Shown here: positions 34,198 through 42,324 of the stretch, in pieces
How positions within the stretch are numbered: the stretch's first letter is position 1
Layout of the letters: each line of letters starts with the position of its first letter
Assembly: GCA_963836375.1 (NCBI GenBank)
Contig: CAWIJK010000002.1
Coordinates: forward strand, 1,302,001-1,366,000
Direction: 5' to 3'
Source of the DNA: CAWIJK01 sp963836375
GTDB lineage: Bacteria; Actinomycetota; Acidimicrobiia; Acidimicrobiales; RAAP-2
Length of the DNA stretch: 64,000 nt
Notes under the pieces: generated by a model
Told to the model about the DNA's origin: nothing
The model's input: the letters and a program-made list of their open reading frames with translations, nothing else
Database searches by the model: none
Position numbers and translations under genes: made by a program

Positions 34198-35119
34198 AGC
34201 CGCCGCCCATCTTGAGGCCCGGGTGCCGCGAATGGAACACCCGGGCGTTCACTTCGGGCCCGATGGTGGACGGGTCCCACTTCTCCTCGCCCTTGGGGTT
34301 GTCGATGCTGACCCCGATCTGCCAGGGCTGGTAGTGGGCGATGCTGGCCCCCACGGCTCGGAAGACCTGACCGGTGACGTGCGACGCCTCGTCGGACGCC
34401 AACCAGGCCACCATGGGCGCCGAGTTCTGGGGGTTGAGCCGGCTGAACTCGCTGTACTCCTCGGGCTCTTTGAGCTCCATGTCCTTGATCACCCCGCCGG
34501 TCAGCCGGGTCACGCCCCCGGGGGCCACCGCGTTCGCCCGGACCCCGTAGCGCGAGCCCTCGAGACTGGTGATGATGGTCAGCGCGGCGATGGCGGCCTT
34601 GGCCGAGCCGTAATTCGCCTGTCCGACGTTGCCCTGGAGCCCGGCCGACGAGACGGTGTTCACGACGGCCGCCCGGATCGTCTCACCCGCCTTGGTGCGC
34701 TCCCGCCAGCGGGCACACGCGTGGTGGGTGGTGGCGAAGGTGCCCTTCAGGTGGACCCGGATGACCGAGTCGAAGTCCTCCTCGGACATGGACACGATCA
34801 TCTTGTCCCTGATGATCCCGGCGTTGTTGACCAAGATGTCGTGGCCCCCGAAGGCCTCGTAGGCGCTGGCGACCAGGCTGGCGGCCCCGTCCCAGCTCGA
34901 GACGTCGTCGTAGTTGGCAACCGCCTGGCCGCCGCGCGACGTGATCACGTCCACGGTGCCGTCGGCCGCCCGCTTGTCCGAACCCTCGCCGCTGGCCGTC
35001 CCGCCCAGGTCGTTCACGACCACCTTGGCGCCCTCGGACGCGAGCTCGAGCGCCTCGCCCCGGCCGATGCCGTGACCGGCGCCGGTGACGATCGCGACCT
35101 TGCCTTCGAGAATGCCCAT
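34196..35119 (-). CDS. Short-chain dehydrogenase/reductase (hydroxyacyl-CoA dehydrogenase-like)
   Basis: 307 residues. Cofactor motif VTGAGHGIGRG (12-22), a ...VVNDLGGTASGEGSDKRAAD stretch typical of the 17-beta-HSD4/MFE-2 type, LVNNAGIIRD, the catalytic Ser in NTVSSAG, and Tyr-x3-Lys in ANYGSAKAA. It probably oxidises a 3-hydroxyacyl-CoA with NAD, fitting the surrounding thiolase and acyl-CoA genes. The ATG is at 35119. It is divergent from the acyl-CoA synthetase across a palindromic operator. Confidence 0.88.
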   Translation of the reverse strand: MGILEGKVAIVTGAGHGIGRGEALELASEGAKVVVNDLGGTASGEGSDKRAADGTVDVITSRGGQAVANYDDVSSWDGAASLVASAYEAFGGHDILVNNAGIIRDKMIVSMSEEDFDSVIRVHLKGTFATTHHACARWRERTKAGETIRAAVVNTVSSAGLQGNVGQANYGSAKAAIAALTIITSLEGSRYGVRANAVAPGGVTRLTGGVIKDMELKEPEEYSEFSRLNPQNSAPMVAWLASDEASHVTGQVFRAVGASIAHYQPWQIGVSIDNPKGEEKWDPSTIGPEVNARVFHSRHPGLKMGGG

Positions 35120-35140
35120 TCGCCCCCCTAGGGATCGACA

Positions 35141-35156
35141 CTGACACGGATGTCAG
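35141..35156. promoter_or_regulatory. Palindromic operator between SDR and acyl-CoA synthetase (NDP-forming)
   Basis: Inverted repeat with 6-base arms, CTGACA and TGTCAG, and a CGGA spacer. It lies 22 bases upstream of the SDR start and 129 bases before the rightward ATG. It shares its core with sites at 10372, 20727 and 63282 and is a likely common repressor target. Confidence 0.6.
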
Positions 35157-35284
35157 ATACGGTAACGGGCGCCGACCGGCCCCACAATTCGGGGTCCGGC
35201 GGCCACCCATCGGTGCCGCGAGCAGCGGCGGGGGGTGCCGACCGGGCGCCACGCGCACCGGCCACCTGGCCCTTGAAGGAGGAC

Positions 35285-37645
35285 ATGGCAGTGAGCTCGG
35301 GGGACGGCCGCGGGGGCCGCAGAGGGGCGGGGCCACGCGCCGCCAAGGGCACCGGCGCCACCGGCTCGGCCAGGACGGCGACCAAGTCCCCGACCGGTCG
35401 GGCGGCCTCGACCCGAAAGGGGGTGGTGACCGAGCGCGCGGTGCGCCGGGCGACCCCGGCCGCCGGGCGCACCCAGGGCAAGGCCCTCGACGTGATGGGC
35501 CTGCCGATCGCCCTGCGGGCCGTCGACCTCGACACCTTCTTCCACCCGGGCTCGGTGTGCGTGGTCGGCGCGTCGGACTCGAACGCCAAGCCCAACACGG
35601 CCCTGACCCAGAAGATCACCGCCTGGGCCGAGGCCCGGGGGGCCTCCATCTCCTATGTGAACCCCAACCGGCCGACCGTGGCCGGCCGGCCCTGCGCCAC
35701 CTCGATCACCGAGATCGCCGAGCCAATCGACATGGTCGCCATCTTGGTCGGCGACCCGGTTCCCATCGTCCGCGACGCCATCGCGGCCAAGGCGAAGTTC
35801 GCCATCGTCTTCGCCGCCGGGTTCTCCGAGGTGGGCAAGGCGGGCGAGCGGATGCAGGCCGAGCTCGAGGACCTCATCGCGTCGAGCGACCTCCACGTGC
35901 TCGGGCCGAACACCAACCTGAACGCCTTCGAGCAGTTCCGCGACGACCTCCCCGGCCGGGCCATCGCCCTGGTGACCCAGAGCGGGCACCAGGGTCGCCC
36001 GGTCTTCCAGGGCCAAGAGGTGGGGATCCGGCTGTCGCACTGGGCGCCGGTGGGCAACGAGGCCGACCTCGAGATCGCCGACTTCGTCGGCTACTTCTCC
36101 GGCCTCCCCGACACCGGCGCCGTGGCCTGCTACGTGGAAGGCTTCAAGAACGGGCGCACCCTCCAGCTGGCCGCCGACCTGGCCGCACGCCGCAAGGTGC
36201 CGGTGGTGGCGGTCAAGGTCGGGCGGACCAGCGAGGGCACCTCGATGGCCAAGGCCCACACCGGGCACCTCACCGGTTCGGACGCCGTCATCTCGGCTGT
36301 CTTCCGCCAGTTCGGGGTGACCCGGGTGGACGGGCTCGACCAGCTCTTGGAGGTGGCGGCCACCCTGGCCCGGACGAACCCCCCCTCGGCCGAGGCGCTC
36401 CGCCGGCTGCGCCGGGGCGCTGGTGGCCGGGTCTGCGTGTACTCGATCTCGGGCGGCACCGGCGCCCACATGGCCGACCTGGTGGCGGCGGCCGGCCTGG
36501 AATTGCCCCCGCTGACCAAGGCGACCCAGACCCAGCTCCACGAGTGGATCCCCCCGTATCTTCGGGTCTCCAACCCTGTCGACAACGGGGGGCCTCCGGT
36601 GCGCGACTGGCGCGGGCCCAAGATCATCGAGGCCATCTGCGAGGATCCCAACGTCGACCTCATCTTGTGCCCGATCACCGGGGCCCTGCCCTCGATGGCC
36701 GACAAGCTCACCCGTGACCTGGTCCACGCCGCCTCCAAGACCGACAAGCCCCTGCTCGTCGTCTGGGGTTCGCCGGTGGGCGACGAGGACGCCTACCGCC
36801 AGACCCTCCTCGGCAGTGCCGTGCCCACCTTCCGCACCTTCACCAACGCCGTGATGGCCACCAAGGCGTACTTCGACCACCACCGCTTCGCCAGCTCGTA
36901 CAAGTCGCCGTTCATCCGACCGGTGCTCAAGCCCTCGGAGGCCGCCGCCAAGGCGGCCAGGGTGCTCGCCCCCAAGGGCCGCGAACGGGCCGCCGGGTCG
37001 ACGCTCTCGGAGCAGGACTCAAAAGCCCTGCTCGCCGCCTACGGCATCGACGTGCCCAAGGAGCGAGTCGCCGAGACGGCCAAGGACGCCGTCAAGGCGG
37101 CCCGGCGCATCGGCTACCCGGTGGTCATGAAGGTGGCCTCGGCGGACATCCCCCACAAGTCCGATCTCGGCCTGGTGGAGGTCGGCGTGCGCTCCGACGA
37201 CGAGGTGCGCGACGTTTTCCGCCGGTTCACGAGGCGGGTGGCCAAGGCTGCGCCCAAGGCCCGGGTTGACGGGGTGCTTGTGGCCGAGCAGGCCCAGGGC
37301 GTCGAGACGGTGGTGGGCATCGCCCAGGACCAGCTCTTCGGCCCGGTGGTGATGTTCGGGATCGGCGGTGTGTTCATCGAGATCCTCAAGGACGTGACCT
37401 TCCGCGTCCCGCCCTTCTCCTCGGACCAGGCGGCCCAGATGCTCGACGAGCTGGCCGGCGCGGCCGTCCTGGCCGGGACCCGGGGGATCCCGGCGGCCGA
37501 CCGGAGGGCTCTGGTCGACGTGATCATGAAGGTCCAGCGCATGGCGGTGGACATGTCGGGGCAGGTGGCCGAACTCGACATCAACCCGCTGCTGGCCGGC
37601 CCGTCGGGTGCGGTGGCGGCCGACGCACTGGTCGTGCTGGCATAG
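35285..37645 (+). CDS. Acyl-CoA synthetase, NDP-forming (fused alpha-beta ACD type)
   Basis: 786 residues. A basic, Ala-rich leader (1-70) precedes the CoA-binding domain (FFHPGSVCVVGASDSNAKPN) and the succinyl-CoA-ligase-like domain. This contains LVTQSGHQGR and AKAHTGHLTGSDAVISAVF, whose His is the expected phosphorylation site. A C-terminal ATP-grasp domain follows (YPVVMKVASADIPHKSDLG, GPVVMFGIGGVFIEILKDV). It makes an acyl-CoA from acid, CoA and ATP, releasing ADP. The ATG at 35285 follows AAGGAGG and is preferred over an upstream in-frame start at 35150 inside the operator. Confidence 0.88.
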   Translation: MAVSSGDGRGGRRGAGPRAAKGTGATGSARTATKSPTGRAASTRKGVVTERAVRRATPAAGRTQGKALDVMGLPIALRAVDLDTFFHPGSVCVVGASDSNAKPNTALTQKITAWAEARGASISYVNPNRPTVAGRPCATSITEIAEPIDMVAILVGDPVPIVRDAIAAKAKFAIVFAAGFSEVGKAGERMQAELEDLIASSDLHVLGPNTNLNAFEQFRDDLPGRAIALVTQSGHQGRPVFQGQEVGIRLSHWAPVGNEADLEIADFVGYFSGLPDTGAVACYVEGFKNGRTLQLAADLAARRKVPVVAVKVGRTSEGTSMAKAHTGHLTGSDAVISAVFRQFGVTRVDGLDQLLEVAATLARTNPPSAEALRRLRRGAGGRVCVYSISGGTGAHMADLVAAAGLELPPLTKATQTQLHEWIPPYLRVSNPVDNGGPPVRDWRGPKIIEAICEDPNVDLILCPITGALPSMADKLTRDLVHAASKTDKPLLVVWGSPVGDEDAYRQTLLGSAVPTFRTFTNAVMATKAYFDHHRFASSYKSPFIRPVLKPSEAAAKAARVLAPKGRERAAGSTLSEQDSKALLAAYGIDVPKERVAETAKDAVKAARRIGYPVVMKVASADIPHKSDLGLVEVGVRSDDEVRDVFRRFTRRVAKAAPKARVDGVLVAEQAQGVETVVGIAQDQLFGPVVMFGIGGVFIEILKDVTFRVPPFSSDQAAQMLDELAGAAVLAGTRGIPAADRRALVDVIMKVQRMAVDMSGQVAELDINPLLAGPSGAVAADALVVLA

Positions 37646-37647
37646 GC

Positions 37648-37699
37648 GGCGCCGTCCGGCCCGGGCGGGAGAACGGCGCCGGACAATCCCGTCCGGCGC
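37648..37699 (+). promoter_or_regulatory. Alternative RNA hairpins between acyl-CoA synthetase and enoyl-CoA hydratase
   Basis: Three complementary arms lie in the 79-base spacer. A (GGCGCCGT, 37648-37655) pairs with B (ACGGCGCC, 37673-37680), and an overlapping B' (GCGCCGGAC, 37676-37684) pairs perfectly with C (GTCCGGCGC, 37691-37699). The two stems exclude each other, as in attenuators. Chance pairing is common in GC-rich DNA and no U-run follows. Confidence 0.35.
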
Positions 37700-37724
37700 A
37701 TCGACGAGAGGATCGGTTGAGCAC

Positions 37725-38558
37725 ATGAGCGAGTCCAACGGCGTCGGCGAGGACGTGGTCCGCCGCATCGAAGACGGGGTCGCCTGGATCGTCCTCAACC
37801 GACCCGACGCCGCCAACGCCATGACGGCGGCGATGCGCAACCAGATCTCGGACTGGCTCGAGGAGGCCTCGGCGGACCTGGCCGTCCGGGTGGTGGTCAT
37901 CACCGCGGCCGGGGACCGGGCCTTCTGCACCGGTGCCGACCTGCGGGGCGGTCGCGGCCCCGCCCTGCCCCGGCCGGCCGGCGCCCCGGACAACGCCATG
38001 GGTGACGGGGCCCGGGTGATCCGGACCGGGTGGCAGCGCCTGGTCAACGCCGTGCTCGACTGCGAGAAGCCGGTCATCGCCGGGGTGAACGGGACGGCGG
38101 CCGGCGGTGGGATGCACCTGGCCCTGGCCTGTGACCTCGTGATTGCGGCCGAGGAGTCCAAGTTCATCGAGGTCTTCGTCCGGCGGGGCATCGCCCCCGA
38201 CGCCGGCGGGGCGTGGCTGCTCACCAGGCTGGTCGGGATCCAAAAGGCCAAGGAGCTCTTCTTCCTCGGTGACGACGTCCCGGCGGCCGAGGCCCACCGG
38301 ATCGGGCTGGTCAACCGGATCGTGCCCCGGGCCGAGCTGGAGGCCACCCTGACCGAGATGGCCGAGCGCCTGGCCAAGAGCCCGACCAAGGCCATCAGCA
38401 TCGCCAAATGGCTGACCAACCGGGCCCTTGACGTCGACCGGGCCACCTCGATGTACGACGAGTCCTTCGGCCAGGAGCTGGTCACCCACACCGAGGACTC
38501 CCGCGAGGGCATCGCCAGTTTCGTGGAGCGCCGCCCGGCCGAGTTCAAGGGCTGGTAA
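37725..38558 (+). CDS. Enoyl-CoA hydratase/isomerase family protein
   Basis: 277 residues of the crotonase fold: AWIVLNRPDAANAMTAAM, AFCTGADLRGGRG, AGVNGTAAGGGMHLALACDL and FIEVFVRRGIAPDAGGAWLL. The first catalytic-Glu position reads Phe-Val-Arg-Arg-Gly, with a Glu a little earlier, and the second reads Asp-Ala-Gly-Gly, so the precise reaction (hydration, isomerisation, hydrolysis) is open. It lies 79 bases downstream of the acyl-CoA synthetase and is probably in its operon. Confidence 0.88.
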   Translation: MSESNGVGEDVVRRIEDGVAWIVLNRPDAANAMTAAMRNQISDWLEEASADLAVRVVVITAAGDRAFCTGADLRGGRGPALPRPAGAPDNAMGDGARVIRTGWQRLVNAVLDCEKPVIAGVNGTAAGGGMHLALACDLVIAAEESKFIEVFVRRGIAPDAGGAWLLTRLVGIQKAKELFFLGDDVPAAEAHRIGLVNRIVPRAELEATLTEMAERLAKSPTKAISIAKWLTNRALDVDRATSMYDESFGQELVTHTEDSREGIASFVERRPAEFKGW

Positions 38559-38583
38559 CTGCACACCGGTGCCGCCGACCCCG

Positions 38584-38589
38584 TAGGCT
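38584..38589 (+). promoter_or_regulatory. Putative -10 box (TAGGCT) of a leaderless small gene
   Basis: TAGGCT ends 7 bases before the ATG at 38597 and gives independent support to the small open reading frame there. Confidence 0.5.
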
Positions 38590-38596
38590 CGGGACC

Positions 38597-38722
38597 ATGG
38601 CCGAAAAGTCGAAGCAGAGCAGCGAGTCGAAGAAGCCGGGCCGGTCCCTGAAGGAAAAGCGCGCCGCCAAGCACGAGAAGCAGGCGGCGCAGGCGAAGGT
38701 CCGAAAGGGCTGGGAGAAGTAG
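38597..38722 (+). CDS. Small Lys/Glu-rich basic protein (41 aa)
   Basis: 41 residues, beginning MAEKSKQSSESKKPGRSLKE and ending KVRKGWEK. About a third of the residues are Lys or Arg, with no hydrophobic core, so it is probably disordered or helical on binding nucleic acid. Evidence for reality is the TAGGCT box at leaderless spacing, codon use like its neighbours, and twin hairpins just after the stop. Similar short Lys-rich proteins occur in actinobacteria. The function is unknown. Confidence 0.6.
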   Translation: MAEKSKQSSESKKPGRSLKEKRAAKHEKQAAQAKVRKGWEK

Positions 38723-38726
38723 CCCG

Positions 38727-38781
38727 TCGGCGGCTCCGCGCCGCCGATCCCAGAACCCAGGCCGGCGGCTCCGCGCCGCCG
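38727..38781. terminator. Twin GC hairpins between convergent genes
   Basis: Two near-identical stem-loops: 38727-38747 (8-base stem, TCGGCGGC/GCCGCCGA, loop TCCGC) and 38763-38781 (7-base stem, same loop). They sit between the small basic protein and the convergent Thr-rich protein. They lack U-runs, as is common for high-GC actinobacterial terminators. Confidence 0.5.
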
Positions 38782-38833
38782 ACCGGCGCGACACTTCGGG
38801 GGCGGGGAGCCCGCACCGCCCACAGCAGCGGGG

Positions 38834-39670
38834 TCAGGGACGGACGGTCGTGGTGGTCGGTCCTGCGCCCGGGACCGTCGTCGTGGTGGTCGTCGTGGTG
38901 GTGGAGCTCGTCGACGTCGTCGTGCTCGACGGCCCGCTCGTGGTCGACGTCGCCGTGGATGCGGCCGGCGCCGTGGTCGTGGTGGTGGTGGTCGAGGTCG
39001 TCGCCGACGAACTGGTCGTCGTGGTCGCCGGTACCGTCGTGGTGGGGCCCGGGTTGGTGAACAGCGAGGTGCCGGTGGCGTGGGGGTTGACCCCGAAGAG
39101 CGCCGAGAGCGGCTTGCCGATGGCCAGCTCGACGCAGGTGACGATGATCAGCGAGAGGACGAAGACCCCGGCGACCGACCCGGCCAGCACCGGCCACCGG
39201 AACCGCGGGGTCCTCTCATCGGGCACACCCCGAGACCTCGGGGGCGGGCCAGCCGGTGCAGTCGGGGTGCCCGGGACCCCGCGGGCCACCGGCACTGGGG
39301 TCACCGGCTCGGTCGCCGCCACCGGAACCCGGGCACCGTCGCCGGCGCCATGCTCGTCGTCGGGCCCGGTGACCTGTTCCACCGCGGTCGTCGGTGCCCC
39401 GGCCTCCTCGCGGCTCACCGCACCTACCGGTTCGGTCTGGCCGAACTGGCGCAGGAACGTCGGGGCGTTGGGGTTCTCGATCACCGCGTGACGCACGGCC
39501 CGGTGGGTCTTGTCGAGCGAGGTGGCGAAGATGGCGGTTCCCGACGTGGCGACGATGCTGCCGATGGCCACGCCGGCGATGGTCCCCTTCACGCCAAAGA
39601 ACGAGGCGATGACCGCGGCGAGCACCGCCCCGGCGGCGGACGCGATGATCTGTTTGAAGTTGAGCCTCAT
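38834..39670 (-). CDS. Membrane protein with Thr-rich extracytoplasmic tail
   Basis: 278 residues. The N-terminus (RLNFKQIIASAAGAVLAAVIASFFG...GTIAGVAIGSIVATSGTAI) forms two hydrophobic segments, a pattern seen in other actinobacterial membrane proteins. A Pro/Ala/Glu-rich linker follows, then a third helix (VLAGSVAGVFVLSLIIVTCVEL, about 180-200) and about 60 residues nearly all Thr/Ser/Pro/Val. The tail could be O-mannosylated and span the cell wall. The ATG is at 39670. The function is unknown. Confidence 0.7.
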   Translation of the reverse strand: MRLNFKQIIASAAGAVLAAVIASFFGVKGTIAGVAIGSIVATSGTAIFATSLDKTHRAVRHAVIENPNAPTFLRQFGQTEPVGAVSREEAGAPTTAVEQVTGPDDEHGAGDGARVPVAATEPVTPVPVARGVPGTPTAPAGPPPRSRGVPDERTPRFRWPVLAGSVAGVFVLSLIIVTCVELAIGKPLSALFGVNPHATGTSLFTNPGPTTTVPATTTTSSSATTSTTTTTTTAPAASTATSTTSGPSSTTTSTSSTTTTTTTTTVPGAGPTTTTVRP

Positions 39671-39825
39671 GGGTGCACCGTGACCTGGGCCGACCCCGGT
39701 GGGGCGGCGCACCAGGCAGGACGACCCGGCCAGGATACCCCGACACCTGCGATTCGGACCCCGGGCCGGCGCCGGCAAGGACTCGGCACCCCGCCGGCCG
39801 GGCGGGCCGACGAGTCAGGCTCGGT

Positions 39826-40512
39826 TCACGACCCGATGAGCGGGATCCGCAGGCTCCCTTGGCGCTCGGGCACCGGACGGGGCCGTCGCTGCCATGTGTC
39901 GAAGCAGCTCTCCGAGCAGAACCAGGTCTCCGCGCCCACGGCGTCGCGCTCGACGATCTCGGCCACGGCCCGGGTCAGGGGAATCCCGCACACCGGGTCG
40001 GGCTCGGCCGGGCCCTCCAGGGGGCGCAGGCCGAGGTGGGCGACTGGGATCGGGTTCTCGAGCCCGCGGACGGGAGTCTCTTCGACCGAGAGCACCGTGC
40101 CCCACTTGGGCAGATGCTCGGTGACCGGCGGGACGGCGAGGACCTGTCCCCCGCGGGCCAGGTCGCACAGCCTCGCGGCCACGTTGACCGAGTGGCCGAT
40201 GTAGTCGTCCCCCTCCAGCAAGATCACGTCGCCGCCCGAGACGCCGCACCGGATCGAGGTGGGCGCGTCACCGAAAGCGACGGCACACTGCATCTCCAAG
40301 GTGGCGGCGAGCACCGGTGACGCCTCGACGTTGACCAGCATGGCCCCGTCGCCCAGCCACTTGGCGATCCGGACTCCCCGGCGCGAGCAGATGTCGCGGA
40401 CCGCCGCCCTGAACGCGCTGAGGACGCTGACGGCCCGCTCGTCGCCCTGCGCCTCGGTGAGGGCGCTGAAGCCCGAGAGGTCGATGAACGCGAAGTTCCG
40501 GTGGACCCGCAC
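39826..40512 (-). CDS. Class III adenylate/guanylate cyclase with C-terminal YHS-like domain
   Basis: About 228 residues. FAFIDLSGFSALTEAQGDERA contains the first metal Asp. KWLGDGAMLV has the second. GHSVNVAARLCDLARGG carries the Asn and Arg that stabilise the transition state, so the core looks active. The last 55 residues, DPVCGIPL...WFCSESCFDTWQ, match the Cys-rich YHS metal-binding domain. The fusion suggests cyclic-nucleotide synthesis tuned by metal or redox. The start is uncertain: GTG 40512 begins just before the conserved strand, while GTG 40632 would overlap the divergent gene. Confidence 0.8.
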   Translation of the reverse strand: MRVHRNFAFIDLSGFSALTEAQGDERAVSVLSAFRAAVRDICSRRGVRIAKWLGDGAMLVNVEASPVLAATLEMQCAVAFGDAPTSIRCGVSGGDVILLEGDDYIGHSVNVAARLCDLARGGQVLAVPPVTEHLPKWGTVLSVEETPVRGLENPIPVAHLGLRPLEGPAEPDPVCGIPLTRAVAEIVERDAVGAETWFCSESCFDTWQRRPRPVPERQGSLRIPLIGS

Positions 40513-40621
40513 CCCACGATGCTCGCGCGCCGCCGGGTGTCCCGGGTGACACCCGGACCCCGAGGGCCGCTCCGCCGCCGACCGGGCAGAAACCCCGGGG
40601 CCGGGCCGGTAGAAAGGGGTC

Positions 40622-41353
40622 GTGGACGTCACCGGGCAGACTCGGCGCTACTGGGACGACGACGCGCCGACCTACGACCGCTCCCCCCGGCACCGCCCGA
40701 CCGACCCGCTGGTGCGGGCGGCCTGGCTGGCCGCGGTGGCCCGCCTGTTGCCCGACCCGCCGGCCCGGGTGCTCGATTGTGGTGCCGGCACCGGGTTCGT
40801 GTCCCTGATGGCCGCCCGCCTGGGCCACCGGGTGACCGCTCTCGACCTGTCGCCGGGCATGCTCGCCCAGCTCCGGCGGGCGGCCGAGCATGACGGCGTC
40901 GAGGTCGAGGCGGTTGAGGGCCTGGCCGAAGACCCACCGGGGCCCTTCGACGTCGTGATCGAGCGCCATCTGGTCTGGACCCTGCCCGACCCTGGTGCGG
41001 CCCTGCGCGCCTGGCGGGCGGCGGCGCCGGTCGGGCGCCTGGTCCTGCTCGAAAGCCTCTGGGGGGACGGCGGACCGGCCGGGCGGCTCCGAGCCGCCGG
41101 GCGCCGGGCCCTGCGGCTCCGGCGCGGGCTCGAGCCAGAGCACCACGCCCCCTACCCGGCCGAGCTGCGGGCGGCCCTGCCGCTCGGGTCCGGGACCCCG
41201 CCCGACAGGCTCCTGGCCGCCGTCACCGGGGCCGGGTGGCCAAACCCGCGGGTGGAGCGGCTGCGCGACGTGGAGTGGGCCGAAGGGCGCGCCCTCGGCC
41301 CGCTCGAGCGCCTGGCCGGGGTCTCCCCCCGCTTCGCCGTGGTGGCGGGGTGA
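40622..41353 (+). CDS. Class I SAM-dependent methyltransferase
   Basis: 243 residues. RRYWDDDAPTYDRSPRHRP and VLDCGAGTGFVSLMAARLG (SAM motif I), then VTALDLSPGMLAQLRRAA and GPFDVVIERHLVWTLPDPGAALRAW, match small-molecule methyltransferases. HHAPYPAELRAALPLG is a likely substrate-side region. The GTG is at 40622 with TAGAAA upstream. The acceptor is unknown. It is divergent from the cyclase gene. Confidence 0.82.
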   Translation: MDVTGQTRRYWDDDAPTYDRSPRHRPTDPLVRAAWLAAVARLLPDPPARVLDCGAGTGFVSLMAARLGHRVTALDLSPGMLAQLRRAAEHDGVEVEAVEGLAEDPPGPFDVVIERHLVWTLPDPGAALRAWRAAAPVGRLVLLESLWGDGGPAGRLRAAGRRALRLRRGLEPEHHAPYPAELRAALPLGSGTPPDRLLAAVTGAGWPNPRVERLRDVEWAEGRALGPLERLAGVSPRFAVVAG

Positions 41354-41362
41354 ACACCTGAA

Positions 41363-42148
41363 TCAGTTCTTCGGGCGACGGCCCCAGACCGAAAGCATCA
41401 AAGGTCCCAGGATCGTCAGGTTGCTCTCACGCAATTGTTCGCGACATCCGTCGGCCTGCGCTGACGTAATGACTGAAGCCCCGACCAGTTGCGGGAGCAC
41501 GCGATCGACCATGATGAACCACCACTCGCCAGACGGCTGACCGGCATACATCAGCCCGGTCGCTCCTTCCACGGTCAGATCCTCGAAGCCCGCCCGGGTG
41601 AAGCACTCGACCAGTCGGGTCCCGAAGTTTGGGTCACGCCATGGGGTCAAAGTGTCGGATGCCAGAAGCCGGTGCACAGTGCCATAGGGTTCTGGCAGCG
41701 GTTGTTCGGTGAAGGCGCGCATGTCGGAGTCCTCGACAAAGAGGCTCCCCCCGGGCCTGGTGGTCGCGGCCAAACGGCAGAACACATCATCGCGTTCAGG
41801 AATGTGCTGGAGGACCGCCCGGGTGTGCACGAAGTCGAAGTGTCCGTCAGGCAGCTCGTCTCTTGCGAGGTCGAGCTCGCGGACTTCCACATTGGGGGGC
41901 ATCTCAGGGTGGAAGCGAAGGTCTTTGTCGATCGACCACACCCGTCCGGCTGAGCCGACCCGTTCGGCCAGGCCCCGACTGACGGTCCCTGATCCTGCCC
42001 CGGCTTCGAGACAGATCGAGCCTTCGGTCACGCCAATACGGTCAATGACCCGAAACGTCCTAGGGTCAAGAGTTGAAGACAGAGCAGCGAGGCGCTGCTC
42101 CTCGGACCGAACCCCGTCGTCAGGTGTGCGGTATTCGTCGAACGTCAT
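41363..42148 (-). CDS. Class I SAM-dependent methyltransferase in a lower-GC patch
   Basis: 261 residues. CLEAGAGSGTVSRGLAERVG (motif I), VWSIDKDLRFHPEMP, DLARDELPDGHFDFVHTRAVLQHIPERDDV and LAATTRPGGSLFVEDSDM identify a methyltransferase similar to antibiotic or lipid methylases. Base composition is lower than its neighbours (about 58-60% G+C in two 60-base lines counted) and codon use is less biased, which suggests recent transfer. ATG 42148 has TATTGT 8 bases upstream, a good leaderless -10. It converges on the preceding methyltransferase, with stops 9 bases apart. Confidence 0.8.
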   Translation of the reverse strand: MTFDEYRTPDDGVRSEEQRLAALSSTLDPRTFRVIDRIGVTEGSICLEAGAGSGTVSRGLAERVGSAGRVWSIDKDLRFHPEMPPNVEVRELDLARDELPDGHFDFVHTRAVLQHIPERDDVFCRLAATTRPGGSLFVEDSDMRAFTEQPLPEPYGTVHRLLASDTLTPWRDPNFGTRLVECFTRAGFEDLTVEGATGLMYAGQPSGEWWFIMVDRVLPQLVGASVITSAQADGCREQLRESNLTILGPLMLSVWGRRPKN

Positions 42149-42324
42149 CGGTGCACACAATAGAGGGACCGCCCAGCAGACGACCTTTCGACTCCGTGGT
42201 CGCAATCGGGCCCTGCTCTTCGTGTTTCAAGGACTTCCTGTGGGGTCTCCCAAGGTCTTCTCGAGTCACTTGCCCCTTTGGTTGGGCAGGCCTCGTAGGT
42301 AGGATCGTCAGCGGGAATCCTGGT
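42149..42324. other. Low-GC intergenic spacer
   Basis: 176 bases with composition like the adjacent methyltransferase and unlike the rest of the window. It holds that gene's TATTGT box (42157-42162, reverse strand). No other gene, repeat or recombinase site was found. Confidence 0.5.

Noticed and set aside
35150..35284. Upstream extension of the NDP-forming acyl-CoA synthetase
   Set aside because: It would start inside the palindromic operator. ATG 35285 has a strong AAGGAGG, and the extension is low complexity.
38850..39050. GTCGTCGTGGTGG-rich tract as a regulatory repeat
   Set aside because: It is explained by the Thr-rich coding tail of the membrane protein on the reverse strand.
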